From: Citrus sinensis
Lineage: Eukaryota > Streptophyta > Magnoliopsida > Sapindales > Rutaceae
Assembly (NCBI RefSeq): GCF_022201045.2
Contig: NC_068560.1
Coordinates: forward strand, 28,847,501-28,911,500
DNA: 64,000 nucleotides
Direction of reading: 5' to 3'
Part shown: piece after piece, positions 24,801 to 37,300 of the stretch
Layout: every line of letters begins with the position of its first letter
Position numbering within the stretch: the first letter of the stretch is position 1
Program-made: the position numbers and the translations under genes
Notes under the pieces: generated by a model
The model's database searches: none
The model's input: only the letters and a program-made list of their open reading frames with translations
Told to the model about the DNA's origin: nothing

Positions 24801-26228
24801 TTGTATTGCTGTTAGGTTCATGTTCTTAAACCAAGCCATAAATCAACTTTGTCATCAAAGATGATAGAAACGCCTGTGCCCGACAGTGTTTCTGCCGTCC
24901 AAAATAATACAAATCCAACCAGAGATTTGGAGTCTGAATTGGAAGTGGGCCAAGAAGGAAAAATAAGGGAAATTGTTGTGGATAATGTTGATTCAGAGCC
25001 ATTGGTATGTGGTTTACGAATTGCAATGCGTCAAAAAGATTGCACAATCTGTCAGTTCATTGAAAATCTGAGTTTCTTTTGTTTCAGCACATCAGCTTCT
25101 CAGTACTATGCTGGAAGCCATGTTATATGTTACCTCTTTGTAGTTACACTAGACTTTCTTGCAGATATCAAAACATCCAGAAACTACAGAACATCTAATA
25201 GCGACCCTTAAGGCAGAGAAAGAAGAACTAGAATCATCACTCAGCAAGGAGAAGTTGCAGTCTATCCAACTAAAGCAAGACTTAACAGAAGCCGAGAGTC
25301 AAAACACAGACCTGTACAAGGTAATTGCTTGATATTAGTGTACTGGTTATGCAGTTCAAACTTAGTTCAGGGTAAAGCACTTTCATACATTGTTAGGTAT
25401 TGTGTTGGGTGAATCTAAATTGGACAAGCGGTACAAGTTAACATACATTTTATCTCTTTTGATAATCCCAAAATTTCCATTACATGCTAATTGTACTTTC
25501 CTCTTTCCTGTTTCCCGAAAAGTTTAAATGCCCTTTTTTTTAATCTATTTACTCTTGTAGGAACTCCAATCTGTTCGTGGTCAACTTGCTGCAGAGCAGT
25601 CAAGATGTTTCAAATTAGAGGTATGCGCTCACCAGAAAATTTTTTTTTTTTATCAATCAATCCTCTTAAGACATGTTCCAGAGATTGTGTGATTTCCGTG
25701 CTCGAATAGAACTTTTCCATTATGATAGAACAGATGGGAGGCTTTTTTGATAACAAAGATTGAAAGTTATTTTCAATATAATTTGAGAGATAGGTTATGT
25801 AATAATTACACCAATGGAGACGGCATATGTTTGAATTTAGTTGTTCTGTTTAAATTTGAGAGGGAGATAGCGGCTGATAGAATTTTACATTGTAGCAGCA
25901 TTTGTTCTAAATATGGTGACCCTATCCAAGACTGTATATATTCGGATTATTGCCATCTGCATCAGACCCTCAAATGATAGGCACCCTGTATGCCTCAAGG
26001 AAAGATAACTGATTTTGGGCTAATAACTCTTTGAACTGACAGGTTGATGTTGCCGAACTAAGACAGAAGTTACAAACAATGGAGACATTACAAAAGGAAC
26101 TTGAACTCCTGCAGCGGCAAAAGGCTGCCTCTGAACAAGCAGCCTTAAATGCAAAGAGGCAGAGCTCAGGTGGCATGTGGGGTTGGCTTGCTGGAGCCCC
26201 TCCTACCCAAAATGCTTATGATGCTTAA
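18822..26228 (+). CDS. ACBP4: Acyl-CoA-binding protein with kelch repeats (ACBP4/5 type)
   Basis: Cytosolic carrier of long-chain acyl-CoA esters of the large kelch class. Eighteen exons: 18822-18983, 19595-19665, 20144-20207, 20315-20386, 20737-20931, 21039-21116, 21373-21483, 21637-21703, 21886-21947, 22310-22449, 22934-23060, 23144-23258, 24483-24571, 24649-24732, 24816-25004, 25165-25320, 25561-25620, 26043-26228; 675 residues, close to Arabidopsis ACBP4. The acyl-CoA-binding domain is at ~11-105 (YALYQQATVGPCNVPKP and KWKSWQGLGNM signatures). Kelch repeats occupy ~180-485 with paired glycines (IYGGNHNGRY, VIFGGEDA, LIFGGGSHA, VAFGGYNGRY). A Glu/Lys-rich coiled coil follows (~545-650), then a GGMWGWLAG tail. 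AtACBP4 binds the ethylene-response factor RAP2.3/AtEBP through its kelch part; that role here is inferred. Intron 12 is long because of a MITE. Confidence 0.96.
20273..20294 (+). repeat. Poly-C tract in ACBP intron 3
   Basis: About 22 consecutive cytosines, then more C/T-rich sequence, lie 20-40 bases before the acceptor of exon 4 (20315). The tract takes the place of the usual U-rich polypyrimidine tract. Its length may be unstable or misread in assembly. Confidence 0.85.
22510..22583. repeat. Near-perfect intronic hairpin
   Basis: Bases 22510-22539 and 22554-22583 are inverted copies, 30 nt each with one mismatch. The 14-base loop (gatagaattttgtc) is itself the reverse complement of the outer part of the left arm, so the locus can fold in two alternative ways. 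It sits 60 bases after the exon 10 donor of the ACBP gene. Confidence 0.9.
23401..24197. mobile_element. TIR transposon (PIF/Harbinger-like MITE) in ACBP intron 12
   Basis: The left end GGGTGCGTTTAGCACACTG and the reverse complement of the right end GGGTGTGTTTGGTGTGTGG are terminal inverted repeats. The element is about 797 bp and flanked by TTT on both sides, a 3-bp duplication compatible with PIF/Harbinger (typically TWA). The left part has TGTATTGTATTATG repeats, the centre is very AT-rich, and a short GC-rich block near 24060-24110 follows an A run. There is no transposase. It accounts for most of the length of intron 12. Confidence 0.7.
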
Positions 26229-27729
26229 AACTTGTTAGTCTCAATGAGTATCAATTGCTAGATTTGATTTCCATTTATCAGTTTTTATCATTTTGGTTTC
26301 AACAACCGGTTGTTTCTTTGATGGTAAGAAAATTCATGTTGCCCAAGATGAAATCCAAAGCCGACGCAGGATCCTTTTTTTTTTTTTTGGTGGGGGGAAT
26401 GAAATACATGTAGTTTAGTTAAAGTTGATATGGCTGCTAGTGAAATATCTTAGTGTACCAATTTTTTTGTAACTGAGTATATTTTATTCCAGCGACGATA
26501 TAGGTTTCCATTGTTTGCCGGTAAACTTTGGTTCAGGATTATTATAAATGTAATTTTATTATGAATCACATTAATCAGCTCCATGTTTTTTATGTTATCT
26601 CAGTTGGTTTGAGGGAATTAGTATCTCTTCATTTAAGTTTTGTTTTTATTTTCTGAACACAAATTGTCTTTGATATAATCGTAATTGGCGATTCACGGCC
26701 CAAAAATGCTGTTCCCGTTCCCCTCGAGGTTGAAAAAAGTAGCATTTTGATTGAGGTATTTTGGGAAATGTCCAAAAATAAGAACAAACCTAATTGTAAT
26801 TAGGTTGCGACTAGGGTATCATACCATGCAAATGAATACATTTTGTTTGTAATTGTTAACTTTTCTTTTTTACTATTTGACGGTGCTCTCTGGTACCTAT
26901 ACAAGTAATCAGTACATTCAATACTGGATAAATGAAAATAGTTAAAAGTTATTTTTTTTAAGCCATCAAATGTGCTTTTTTAAAATGTACTTTTTTTCTA
27001 TATGTAAAAAAAAAAAAGCCATAACCGCCGAACGAATAAGTAATAGATTGCTTGAAAATGAACAATAAAAGTTGGATACGTAAAAGCAGAAAAACTGTAG
27101 TGTAATTGTGATTCAGTGTTACAGTTACATTTAGATTTTAATGAATCTTACCCATCTAAATGAATTCAACGGCTGGATGTAATTGTAGCACGGTACCACA
27201 GTTGTATTATAGCCGGATTCAATTGTAAAATGATGATTAACGATTTTCCATCACAAAAACAAAATGAAAATATCATAATTCTTACGTGTTGATTCATCAT
27301 TGTGATCGCATTTTTATAATTCAACGCACAGGATTGCACATCAGAGGAGACGAATTCATTTTATGACTGCACGATGAGTAACAAAAACATGCTTGAGTAC
27401 GACGTGGCAGACTACCGGTAGCCATTTCAACCGTTTACTCTGTACACCGCTTTACTGGATCAGCCCCGAAACCAAACCATCCCCTAATAAGGTCGAAACT
27501 GGAATAGGGTAAACCTCAACCCCGGTCCCCACATTTTCTTAGCATCCAAACACCAGTTTAAGATGATAAAATCTCAAAATTTTCTCACACTTTCTCGGAT
27601 ATAAAACAAAGAAACAAACATTCAAGCTCGATTGTTCTAAACCGCATGAGACGATAACGAAGGTATGGTTTGCTTTTGTTGTTCTCGGTTTCTAGGGTTT
27701 AGAGTGAGTAGTTTAGCCGATACAATAGC
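26229..27729. other. Intergenic region between ACBP and PWWP genes
   Basis: The ACBP 3' UTR probably ends by about 26600. The middle is AT-rich with one MITE (27096-27210). The PWWP promoter and leader take up the last 400 bases and include a telo-box word (tagggttt, 27693-27700) a few tens of bases before the start codon. Confidence 0.55.
27096..27210. mobile_element. Short palindromic MITE, copy 1
   Basis: The ends are inverted copies (left TGTAATTGTGATTCAGTGTTA; right, reverse complemented, TACAACTGTGGTACCGTGCTA). The whole unit is similar to one at 38153-38286, sharing the central 'gaattcaacg/gttgaatcca' and 'ctaaat' blocks. Non-coding, ends approximate. Confidence 0.55.
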
Positions 27730-30700
27730 ATGATATCAGTTATGAATAGCGATTGTGAATTCAATAAAAAATCCGATACTATGATTGAAGAAGCTGAAGC
27801 GAAGCCTAGGGTTTCAGGTGAGGCCGAGAATTTTAGTAATTCGGGAGTGGCAAATGAAGCTAGGGTTTCTTCAATGGTGTTTGATTCGGTAGCTCCCGAG
27901 GGTGAAAGATCTGAGGAGTTTCAAGTTAGGGATCGGGTTTCTCCGGAGAGTAATAGTGATAATATTAATAACGATACTAGTAGTATGGATAACAAAACGG
28001 AGTCTGGGGTTTTTGAACTGAGAGCGAGTGCTAATCAGATGGATTCACAGGATGGTGACCGTTTTGAGGGTCGAAATGATGAATTTGATGATAAAAATGA
28101 TACCGTTGAAGCTAAAAATGACCGAACTGTGGGTGATGCTCCAAGGGCTGAAGGGCACATAGAGGTGTATAAGTCTTTGTTGTCTGAGTTTGATGATTAT
28201 GTAGCCAATGAGAAGATGAATGCTGGAACGTCCAGGGCGTTGAGTTATGGGTTTGAAGTGGGTGATATGGTGTGGGGGAAGGTGAAATCACACCCGTGGT
28301 GGCCGGGCCATATCTTTAATGAAGGTTTTGCATCATCCTCTGTGCGTCGCACGAGGAGGGATGGTCATGTGTTGGTTGCTTTTTTTGGGGATAGTAGTTA
28401 TGGGTGGTTTGACCCAGCTGAGCTTATCCCCTTTGATGCTCATTTTATGGAGAAATCACAGCAATTGAATTCGAGGACTTTTGTTAAGGCTGTTGAGGAA
28501 GCAGTGGATGAGGCTAGTAGAAGGCGTGGACTTGGGTTGGCATGTAAATGTAGGAACCCCTATAATTTTCGTCCAACAAATGTCCAAGGGTACTTCACAG
28601 TTGATGTGCCAGACTATGAGCTTGGAGGGCTTTATTCAGTAAGCCAGATTAAGAAGGCAAGAGATTCGTTTCAGCCGACTGAGATTCTTTCCTTCGTAAG
28701 GCAGTTGGCATCTTCCCCACAATTTTGTGATCAGACGAGCATTGATTTTATTAAGAATAAGGCTACTGTTTCTTCTTTCCGTAAGGCAGTATTTGAGGAG
28801 TTTGACGAGACTTATGCTCAGGCATTTGGCGTGCAGCCAACACGTCCTTCACATGATCGCGCAAATGCATTGGCTCAATCTGCTAAACAGCCACCTAAAG
28901 GTATCAATTTGAATGATTTTTTGCTGATTCTTGGAAGTTATTCTGATTTCTTTACATCTTGTCATGTTTTTCACAATCTATCATATCGGTCATTAAGTTA
29001 AGCCTGAGTTAAGCTTGAGTGCATCAATTTATTATCCTAGTTTTTTTTTGCTTCGTTCCAGAGAACCAGGGATGCAAAGTCATCAGCATTGAGATCCCCT
29101 TGTGAAATGTTCTTGTATGCCTGCATATCTTTGTGTGGCTAGTTTGTACATAGCATCACCTCACTTCTCATCCCAACGGGGCAATCGTATTGTCTGTTGT
29201 CAGTCTTTGTTGGTTCATTATGCTTCTTTATATGGTTGGTTCAGCTTGTACCATTGTACAAGATTACATGCATAGTGTGTATGCACATAGTGTTCGATAA
29301 TTGTGTGGTGTTTTATAATCTCTCAGGCGTGCTTCCCGATTTAGCCAATTATCTGGTAATAAATTCTCTTTTTATACAAATGCTGTCCAGTTTCTCTTTT
29401 TCTGAGTTTGTTGCATTCTCCAGCTCCTTTGAGTGGCCCACTGGTGATTGCGGAAACTCTGGGTGGTGCAAAGAGTTCCAAAAAATCTGTGAAAGTCAAA
29501 GACCAGTCAAAGAAAGACAGATATCTTTTCAAGCGAAGGGATGAACCAGGTGATTCAAGAACCTCTCCAATTAGCCAAGTGCAAGCAGGTTCTTTGTCTC
29601 CATCAGCTGTCATGGAGGGATCATCTGCAATTGCTGCTGGGGATTTTGTTTTGCAGAAGAGGGCACCAGTGCCTCAAACATCAGTAAAATTTGAGCAAAC
29701 TGAGTTTATAAGCAAGGAGAGTGCCAGTTCAAGGGGAGATCCATCTGGGAAAGAAGCTGTGACCACAGATCAGGCTTCTGCTTACAGCAGTACTCCTGCC
29801 ATCCAAGGTGCTTCTTTAGATGGACAGTCATTTCTAGATACGCATGAAATAAAGATGAGGATGGCACCAGATGTAGCTTTGGACTCCTGTGTGACTGATG
29901 TGTCTCAAGGGAAAGCTGAGATGATGGTTGACATTAAAAATGAGGAGTGTGCCAAAATGTCTAGAGCATTCGAAGGTTTTCCCCAATCTGAACCAAGTTT
30001 TTCTATGGGAGAAGAAGGAGACATTGGGTTAGATCAAGTTCAGGGTAGTCGCATGGGTGCTCGTCCTTTGCCAGTTGGTGTGAAGCGTTCTGCTAAAATG
30101 AATCCTGATGGGAAATTGAAGAAGCCAAAAAGTCTTAAACGACCTTTGGGAGACTTGAGCTCTGAGAAACCAATGGCAGGGGAGCAAAAAAAGAAGAAAA
30201 AGAAAAAAGAACTTGGTACACCACCAAATTCTGATCATCAAAAGCGTTCAGCATCTAATTCGACGAAAAAATCTGCTCAGGCTGGTTTGGGTCCTAGTGA
30301 GGATCAGCAGTTGAATAATCAGAAGAAAGATGGTGGTGCTAGTACTTCTGCATTAGGTTCAGTCGAGATATTGCCAGGAGTGACCACTGTAAATATTGAA
30401 GTTGGGCTTCCACAACTGTTGAGAGATTTGCATGCTCTTGCTCTTGATCCCTTTCATGGTGCGGAAAGGAATTGCCCTTCAACCATACGGCAGTGCTTTC
30501 TGCGGTTTCGATCCCTTGTTTACATGAAAAGCTTGGTTCTGTCACCACTATCTGACACCGAGTCTGTTGAAGGCCGTGCAGCTAAATCTTCCTCCAGTAT
30601 TGGTACTTCTGGTGAGAATGTCAGAGATTTGCCAGCATCAAAACCAATAAAGCAACTAGCCAGGCCAGAAGATCCAACAAAGGCTGGGAGAAAACGTCTT

Positions 30701-31792
30701 CCATCTGATCGACAAGAAGAAATTGCAGCAAAGCGGTTAAAAAAGATCAACCAAATGAAATCTTTGACATCAGAGAAGAAATCCAGTCAGAGGGCATTGG
30801 ATGGTCAGCGAGTTGAGGGAAAAGAACATGCTGCTGTTCCACTAGCAAGACCAGTCAAGCCTGGTTTTGCAAAGAAATTGGAGCCTCCATCTAGGGCAGT
30901 TCAGCCCACCATGCTGGTGATGAAGTTTCCTCCTGAGACGTCGCTTCCATCTGCTGCAGAGCTCAAGGCAAGATTTGGTCGTTTTGGGTCATTAGATCAG
31001 TCTGCCATCCGGGTATTTTGGAAATCTTTCACATGTCGTGTTGTGTTCAAGCACAAAGCTGATGCACAGGCAGCATACAAGTATGCCAACGGAAACAATA
31101 CCCTGTTTGGCAACGTGAAAGTGAGATACATTCTTCGGGAGGTAGAGGCTCCTGCACCTGAAGTACCTGACTTTGACAAGGTTCGAGGAGATGAATCTTC
31201 ATATGAGACCCCAAGGATCAAGGATCCTGTGGCTGATCGACCGACACCAGCACCTGGCCTTCTTCCTCAGCCAAATATCCAGCTGAAGTCCTGTTTGAAG
31301 AAACCAGCAAGCGATGAGGGTGGGCAAGTAGCCATGGGTAATGGCACCAAGGGGACGGCTCGTGTAAAATTCATGTTGGGTGGGGAAGAGAGTAATAGGG
31401 GAGAGCAAATGATGGTTGGTAATAGAAACAACTTCAACAACAACAATGCTAGTTTTGCTGATGGTGGTGCAGCATCATCTTCTTCTGTTGCAATGGATTT
31501 TAATAGTAAGAACTTTCAAAAAGTTGTTCCTCCATTTTCATCATCGCATGGCATTCCTCCACATTCTCAATATGCAAAACCACTATATAATAATACACAT
31601 CTTACTGATGTAGCGCCACCCAGAAATTCTCACAATCTTAATACTCCTACCATTTCACCACCACCACCGCCACTGCCAAGTGCACCGAGCATCGACATTT
31701 CTCAGCAGATGCTAAGCCTTTTGACAAGATGCAATGATGTTGTAACCAACGTTACGGGTTTGTTAGGCTATGTGCCTTACCATCCTCTTTAA
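27730..31792 (+). CDS. PWWP-domain chromatin protein (PDP1/PDP2-like)
   Basis: Two exons, 27730-28900 and 29424-31792, give 1179 residues. An acidic Ser/Asn-rich N terminus precedes the PWWP domain at ~172-245 (VGDMVWGKVKSHPWWPGHIF, then VLVAFFGDSSYGWFDPAELI), an aromatic-cage module that reads methylated histone tails. The middle is low-complexity, with a basic poly-Lys segment near 645 that should act as a nuclear signal. Residues ~885-963 form an RRM-like fold (LVMKFPPETSLPSAAELKARF, then FWKSFTCRVVFKHKADAQAAYKYA) seen in plant PDP proteins. The C terminus is Pro-rich and ends in VTGLLGYVPYHPL. Arabidopsis PDPs join MSI4/5 and Polycomb complexes to repress FLC. Start choice: the ATG at 27730 is the first, but one at 27742 is equally possible. 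Neighbour order matches At3g05420-05430 and At5g27630-27650. Confidence 0.93.
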
Positions 31793-33318
31793 TGGGGCAC
31801 TACAAAATGGGGTGTTTTAAGGCGGGGATTTACATTAAAACGGTGGCAATTGCTTCATGTTCAAAGCTGCTTTAGCATGTGGAGAATTTGCACAAAATGG
31901 AACACAAAAGAACACGGGGTCTTATGCGACGTCAGGAGGGCCATTAGTGCCATCAAAGAGCGAAGCGAATTGAGGAAATATCCATTAATTAAAAAGGCAA
32001 AAAAATAGGGGAAAAGAAGTAGGTTGGGTTTCGAAAGTACATGAATTGCTTTGTTTTGTTGTCTGAAAATGGATTCTCATGTACTGATATTTTGATAGTG
32101 CGATCTGCTTTTGCCTTGTTCTGTTTACTGAGCTTTGTAATGGCATGTGACGGTTTGTGCTTGCTCACCACGACCGCAAGGTGTGTAAGTCTGTTTTTAG
32201 CTTTGTACCTGAAGTGAAACTGGTGACCAATTTTACTTCCGTAGGTTTTTTTGGTTCGGCTCATAGGCCATGCCTCATCGGCTAGAGGCGTGATCCTTTT
32301 GTACCTATGTAAGCTCAAACACTGTTCTCTTGAGATTAACTTGTTTTCACGTACGTGCCACATACAAATTTGCTTTAACTTCTGTAGCTAGTTTCTTTAT
32401 ACATAAATGGATTTTCTTTCGGTTAGTAGAATTCAGAGTTCATAAATTGTTTAAAAAAAAAAAACCATTTCAGCACCCACACCCTGTTGTGTGCTTGGGG
32501 CTCTGAAGTTTAACGAGTACGCATTAGATTTACACTACCGATGGATGTGAACCCAACTTGAAATGTTGTACACACATTCTGATTTAGATTTCTTCCATTG
32601 TTGTATTATTAAAAAATAAAATAAAATACTATCATTTATTTCAACTATTAGTATGCAACGTATGTGAAATTTCGACCACCCAAAAGTCTTTTGCCATCCT
32701 TAACCAACCTTAATGAAATATCAACTATTGTTCTGTTCCGTCATTTGTGAATTGGTGTCATTCTAATGACAGAAAAATTCTAAAATCCAAATATATCAAA
32801 AGTACTACCCCGTCCATCCTGAATTTGTTGGCATGATCAACAAAACTATTGCAACAAATTCTAAAGTCTAAGTATGAACCCGTAGATCTACTGTTTTATT
32901 TGTTGATGGTATCTTGGAATTCGGAAGATAAGACCATTTCATTTTAGTTTTGTTATTATTTTTTTTTTCATGTAGCCAAAACATTACACTCCGTGTACGC
33001 GTTGTCTCCGACCTGTGAAATTCAGGTCTCAGCAAACTAATCTAAAAATATTTGTATCCTAAAACTTCAAATCTCCATCACAACCCTTTTAAATCTATTT
33101 TAAGTCTGTTCATTCTTAGTAAATTCCTTAATCAACCTAAGAATAACGAATCACATCCCCCTGGTAATTAATTACCCACAAACTCACTCACTCACTCAAA
33201 ATTTTTAGAAAAATTTAAAAAAAAAATTCACTGAAAATCTCGTGAAATCAACCCTAACCTCCTGTATTATCTCCATCTCCATCTCCCTCGTCCTCGTGAT
33301 TAACATAAAACACTAATC
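31793..33318. other. Intergenic region between PWWP and C2 genes
   Basis: The PWWP 3' UTR probably covers 31793 to about 32400. The remainder is AT-rich without coding potential or clear repeats. The C2 gene leader, near 33180-33318, is rich in CTCACT and CATCTC words. Confidence 0.6.
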
Positions 33319-33728
33319 ATGGGGTCGAGGGCGCTGGACATAACAGTCGTTTCAGCTAGCGATCTCAAGACCGCCGGCATGTTCTCGAAAATGAACGTAT
33401 ACGCCGTGGTTACAATTTTCGGAGAATCTCAAACAACTTCGGTTGCCAGGGACTGCGGAGTCAGACCCACGTGGAATCATCAGATGAGGTTCAACATCGA
33501 CGAAGCTGCCGCCATGCAGAACAACCTCACCATTGTTTACAGCATTAGATCCACGGGAGGGTGCTTTGGCAATTCCGATCTCGGCGAAGTATTCGTCCCC
33601 GTCAAGGAAATGCTGCTCAGGAGTAACGGAGATGACGACAAACCTATGAGCTACAACATAACCACTCCCGGTGGGAGAGCCAAGGGTGTCCTAAACGTTT
33701 CTTACAAATTCGGCCCCTCATCCTCCGC

Positions 33729-33763
<35 letters not shown>

Positions 33764-34335
33764 CTAATCAAAGTAATGATAATCCTGGAATGGCATATGC
33801 ACCACAACCGCCACCCCCGATGCCACAGGGTTACGCTAATCCAACAGCATACCCGGCTCCGCAAAAAGATGTGTATCCGCCACCGCCGGATGCTCATAAG
33901 GCGGCATTAGCATATCCGGCCCCGGGGTATCCACCGCAACCACAGGCATACCCTCTCCCCGGAGGGTATCCTCCTCCAGGATATGCTGCCGGAGCGCCAG
34001 CGCCACCACATCCTGGAGGATATGCGCCTGTACAAGGACCGGGAGGGATGAATTATCAGCCGTCGCCTCCAGGATCGGCAATGGGCCCAGCGGGATACGC
34101 GTACGCAGCCCCACCAGCCGCACCACAACAGCATAGTAAGAATAGTAATAACAGCATCAAGAAGAAAGGGATGGCGGCAGGATTAGGGCTTGGAATGGGG
34201 GCTGGATTATTGGGAGGGTTAGCTGGTGGGCTGACCCTTGCAGCAGCAGGCGGCGGCGGCGATGGTGTGAACTTTGGAGATTATGGCGGCGGTGACGAAT
34301 ACGGAGGTGGAGACTACGGCGGCTACAGCTACTGA
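33319..34335 (+). CDS. C2-domain protein with proline-rich and glycine-rich tail (SRC2-like)
   Basis: Single-exon gene, 338 residues. The C2 domain covers about 1-128 (RALDITVVSASDLK at the N terminus, DLGEVFVPVKEML, and a last strand GVLNVSYKFG), so it probably binds membranes, although several usual calcium-binding aspartates are not obvious. A pure AAT codon run gives 10-12 asparagines at ~139-150. Residues ~155-268 are a Pro/Tyr/Ala-rich repeat region (YPPPG, YPAPG words). A Gly-rich hydrophobic segment at ~276-312 (GLGLGMGAGLLGGLAGGL) could insert in a membrane, and the tail is GGGDYGG repeats. This is the layout of soybean/Arabidopsis SRC2, linked to cold response and ER/vacuole trafficking. 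Arabidopsis At3g05440 is the positional counterpart. Confidence 0.92.
33730..33762 (+). repeat. (AAT)n coding microsatellite
   Basis: Eleven consecutive AAT codons in the C2 gene encode a poly-Asn linker between the C2 domain and the Pro-rich tail. Uniform codon use points to replication slippage rather than selection for asparagine. Confidence 0.9.
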
Positions 34336-34603
34336 GTGAATGAGTGTTGGTGATGATTTGTTTATATATGGAGAGGAGATTGAGGGTTCGGTTGATGGGG
34401 AATATCGTTAGCATTTTGTATGAGAGTGATTTTGATTGCCATAAGTGTTACTCTGTTGCATTTTGCGTGTGGAAAATGTTTGGTTAATTTTTTTCATCTT
34501 TTTTTTTTCTTTCCTGAAGGAAATTGACTTCAAAGTTGCTTTTTTTCTTTTTATAATTTGGTAAATAGAGAGACATCACATTGGTTTAAGATTAATTAAA
34601 AAA

Positions 34604-37300
34604 GAGCGCTGCTAAACATCGGGAACCTGAGAGAACGCTGAGAGAAACAGCAGCTTGTGCTGCCGTTTCGTTCTCTCACCTCCCCCCTCCGCGTGAGTAA
34701 TAGATACATGTCCCCCATGTGAAAAAGAAAAAGTACTCCCTTTCAAATCATTTTCCTCCTTCTTCCACTTCCTTCTTCGCTTTCAACTGAACAGATCTGT
34801 TCCAGCTCGCACTCCTTCTTCCTTCTTCGCTTTCAACAGATTCGTTCCAGCACTCCTTCTTCCTTCTTCGCTTTCAACAGATCCGTTCTAACACTCCTTC
34901 CTCCTTCTTCACTTTCGCAGATCTGTTCTAGGCGTTCCAGCACTCCCTTTCAACTCCTTTTTCTTTCTATTTTCAACTCCTTCTCCAGCACTCCCACATT
35001 AACTCCAACTCCTTTCCTTTTGTTCACTCCAGCAGCAACTTGCTTCGTTCCAGCCGTTTTACTTTCTCTTGATCTTTTAGTTTTTCTGGTTAAGACAGTT
35101 CTTCAGGAAACAGCTCTTGTAAAAGGTTGTGAGCACGCTTACTGGTTTGTTCTAATCAAATCTCTCATCTTTTTGCTGTGTTATTCGGAATGGAATTTAT
35201 GCATCACGAATTCTGTTATTATGCCCTATCTTCATGTGAAGATTACTTATTAGCGCCTTTCATAAGTTAAAAGTGTTTAGGGACATCTGAAATAGGCCTT
35301 GGATTCGAGGTCGCAAATCTTAACTTCTTGTTGTTACTGCAGCTCTTCTCTCTCTCTCTCACCCTTCGCACTCGTCATATGTGTGTATTTATGTATCTAG
35401 TATTTAAATCATTTTAGTGGATGATATAAGAATTTACAATCAAAATAAATTTTCAGTGAATAAATAAATCAAAATAAATTAAGTTAAATGCAGTTAGAAT
35501 TGAGAAAATATGGTTTATGTAAGCATATATGGAGTGTGGACTTGGCTTTGATGCAAGTATATGTTTAAGTTGAGCTTAGGCCCTGTAGTTGTTAGTTGTT
35601 GAATAATTCTCTTGTCAAGCATCATGATGAGTGTTTATTGGAGTTTCTCTGCTATAATACTATGTCTGTTGCATATGTAACTTTGATAGAGCTTGCCTTG
35701 GGGGCACTCTTTGAATTGTTTTCTTCTTCGATAATCGATGCTGCAATATTTGATGGTAAATGAGTATCAGCATGTAGTTTGTACACATGAGTGAAGTATG
35801 CTTTTAGTTTTGTGGTTTGGATTCAATTTCCTTTTCATACCTATATATTGTTGGATCTTTTTTGTACAGTCAATTCTTCAATTTAATGTTGTGCCATGCA
35901 ATTGAAATGGACTTTCAATATGTTTATTTTTTGGATTTTTCTTTCCGTGTTACCCTATTTTTTAGTAATAGAACTTGTTGATTCAATTTACAGAGACAAT
36001 TTACTATTTCATTAAAATGTTTATGATTATTGTGTTATGCTTTATATTAAAGTTTTATGTATAAGTTGTTTTAATTTGTACAATTATTTATTTTGTATGG
36101 TTTGTAGACATATATAATTGTACTGTCCCTCTAAATAGATTCAAGTTATTGTTATAAGTTTTTTATTGCCATTATTGTATTGATTTATGTCATGGAAAAT
36201 TGCATATAATATCCTCATGGAACCCAATATTAATAATAATAATAATAAAGATTGAAAATGAAATAATTAAGTATATGATGACGATACCAACATTATCCAA
36301 CATTATCCAGACATATTGCAAACAAAAAGCAAGATGGTTATAATTAAGTATATGGCCACGAACATGAATGAACTGCTTCAAGTTTTGATGCAAAGCAAAA
36401 GCATGCTCGCTTTAATTTGGTCATCGTATATAAAATGAAGACTGATTTTAATTACAATCTGAAATTGCCTGCAACATGAATAATGATTCTGTCAAATTTG
36501 AGATAAATTTATGTTCTTAAATGTTAATATGCAATCGGGAGCTGTTGTAGGTGTGCCGGAAGTGGGTGGTGCTTGGTCTACATATATTAATGGCCATATA
36601 TATGCATCTCTTTAGTGGCCAGAAACTTACCCACCAAATTAATACTGGCATGCCGACATGACAGACAATTATAACAATGCATTAATAAATTGTTTGGGTT
36701 TGCTCCTTAATTCTATGCGCAAAATAAGATACCTAACAAGTAAATACAAGTAAACACAATTTAAATAAAATAAATAAATCGAACACAATTTAAATAAAAA
36801 AATAAATCGAATACAATTTAAATAAAAAATGATAAATCGAACACAATTAAAATAAAAAAATTCAATGTGGAAACAAAATTTAAATTAAGAATAAATTATT
36901 ATAAATTTTATTAAAAATTTAATGTGAGCTGAAGAAATGGCCACTGATTCGCTGATTGGATGAGCTGAAGTAATGGTTTGTAATGAGCAAATAAGTGAAG
37001 GAAAACGAAGGAGAAGGAGAAGTGAACCGAGTGAAGGAGCAACGCTGAGACTTTAGCTTAAGGAGAACTCAAATGTAGCTTTACTTAGTCATGAGCAAGG
37101 AGAGAACAAAGACTTTCACGTGGGAGCAGAATTCACTTGGCAAAAGTGATGGAGTGTGGGGCCAACAGCAGCTTTTGACAAAAGTAACTTAAGCTAAAGT
37201 CTTTTTTCACGTGGGCACTAGCTTTCTTAGTGGGGGGCTGAGAGAACACGAAACGATAGCACAAGCTGCTGTTTCTCTCAGTGTTCTCTTAGCATTTCTC
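34604..37300. mobile_element. Non-autonomous Mutator-like element (MULE)
   Basis: A perfect 9-bp target-site duplication, attaaaaaa, flanks the element (34595-34603 and 37301-37309). The ends are long inverted repeats: both read GAG..TGCTAA at the tip, then share the block CTGAGAGAAACAGCAGCTTG and a following CGTTTCGT..TCTCTCA block; the left arm has a ~15-base insertion relative to the right. The outer ~75-130 bases take part. The 2.7-kb interior shows no transposase; it holds a pyrimidine-rich array (34757-34950) and AT-rich DNA. A short ORF (35020-35253) has no recognisable domain. The intact duplication suggests a fairly recent insertion. Confidence 0.88.
34757..34950. repeat. Imperfect ~50-bp tandem repeats inside the MULE
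   Basis: About four units built from CCTTCTTCGCTTTCAAC, AGATCTGTTCCAG and CACTCCTTCTT follow each other, each slightly changed. Subterminal tandem repeats are common in MULEs and may bind transposase. Confidence 0.75.

Noticed and set aside
35020-35253. 77-codon ORF inside the MULE
   Set aside because: No transposase or other domain; AT-rich hydrophobic sequence without support.
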